Source of the DNA: Pavlovales sp. CCMP2436
Taxonomy: Eukaryota; Haptophyta; Pavlovophyceae; Pavlovales
Direction: 5' to 3'
Length of the DNA: 15,660 nucleotides
Assembly: GCA_026770615.1 (NCBI GenBank)
Contig: MU631457.1
Span: forward strand, 78,743-94,402
A program made the position numbers and the translations under genes. The notes below the pieces were generated by a model. It saw nothing but the letters and a program-made list of their open reading frames with translations, was not told the DNA's origin and did no database searches. This document shows, piece by piece, positions 15,486 to 15,660 of this stretch; position 1 is the first letter of the stretch; each line of letters begins with the position of its first letter.

Positions 15486-15660
15486 GCCAGCCGCCATTGC
15501 AGCCGCACAGGCGCAGGCAGCGCTGACCGGCTAGATGCATGCAGTCTCCGCGTCATCACGCCGGACGTCGTCGTGCGCGTCGACCCAGCGAGGGGTCGGC
15601 TGCAGCTAATAGAGGTTAAGACTATCGCATTCTGCCCAAGCTATTACACTGACAATAATG
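15486..15660 (+). CDS. Partial coding segment with PD-(D/E)xK-like signature, cut by window edge
   Basis: The frame in phase with 15486 is open to the window end (about 58 codons) and GC returns to coding-like levels. It contains RLDACSLRVITPDVVVRVD, then RLQLIEVKTIAFCPSYYTD. PD followed after about 15 residues by an E-V-K on a hydrophobic strand is the layout of the PD-(D/E)xK nuclease core. The 5' start is not clear; an AG acceptor near 15490-15520 could begin an exon. It may belong to a mobile element. Too short to name. Confidence 0.4.

Noticed and set aside
1..15660. tRNA or rRNA genes
   Set aside because: No cloverleaf with T-loop and acceptor stem and no rRNA-like sequence was recognised on either strand by eye.

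Overview
The window is nuclear DNA of a protist, most likely a unicellular alga. It has spliceosomal GT-AG introns, GC-rich eukaryotic housekeeping genes separated by AT-rich spacers, dense microsatellites, a Ty1/copia-type LTR element, a small TIR element, and a family of 28-residue LRR proteins. A haptophyte or similar marine alga would fit, but no marker gene here fixes the lineage.

Layout from left to right. (1) 162-4193, minus strand: a CAMK-type Ser/Thr protein kinase. Six exons can be joined in frame across five introns; the gene runs off the left edge. (2) 4411-5294, plus: a two-exon NAD(P)-binding Rossmann protein resembling Coq11/YLR290C. (3) 5756-5910: a 155-bp foldback element with 14-bp inverted ends and an 8-bp target-site duplication. 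(4) 5972-8031: a complete but non-autonomous LTR retrotransposon insertion, minus orientation, with 291-bp LTRs, a GAATA target-site duplication and a relic of copia RNase H. (5) 8838-10299, minus: an F-box-like plus LRR gene with a frameshift and a premature stop, and a decayed LRR fragment beyond it. (6) 10378-11307, plus: an ORF with an OTU-like cysteine protease motif and different base composition. (7) 11760-12981, minus: the AC40/RPAC1 subunit shared by RNA polymerases I and III, two exons, carrying a four-cysteine ferredoxin-like motif. (8) 13104-15128, plus: a single-exon protein resembling UBE3D (HECT_2 family). (9) AT-rich spacer, then the start of a coding segment with a PD...EVK signature cut by the right edge.

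The most unusual signal is in the kinase introns. Four of its splice junctions (the donor of exon 2 and the acceptors of exons 3, 4 and 5) have extra copies of the exon edge plus adjoining intron lying nearby inside the intron. The acceptor of exon 3 has five extra copies in a roughly 70-bp array. The extra exon-2 donor copy has lost the G of its GT, whereas most acceptor copies keep AG. This looks like repeated local duplication anchored on splice junctions. The genes otherwise form three head-to-head pairs with short spacers (kinase/Coq11-like, LRR/OTU, RPAC1/UBE3D-like).
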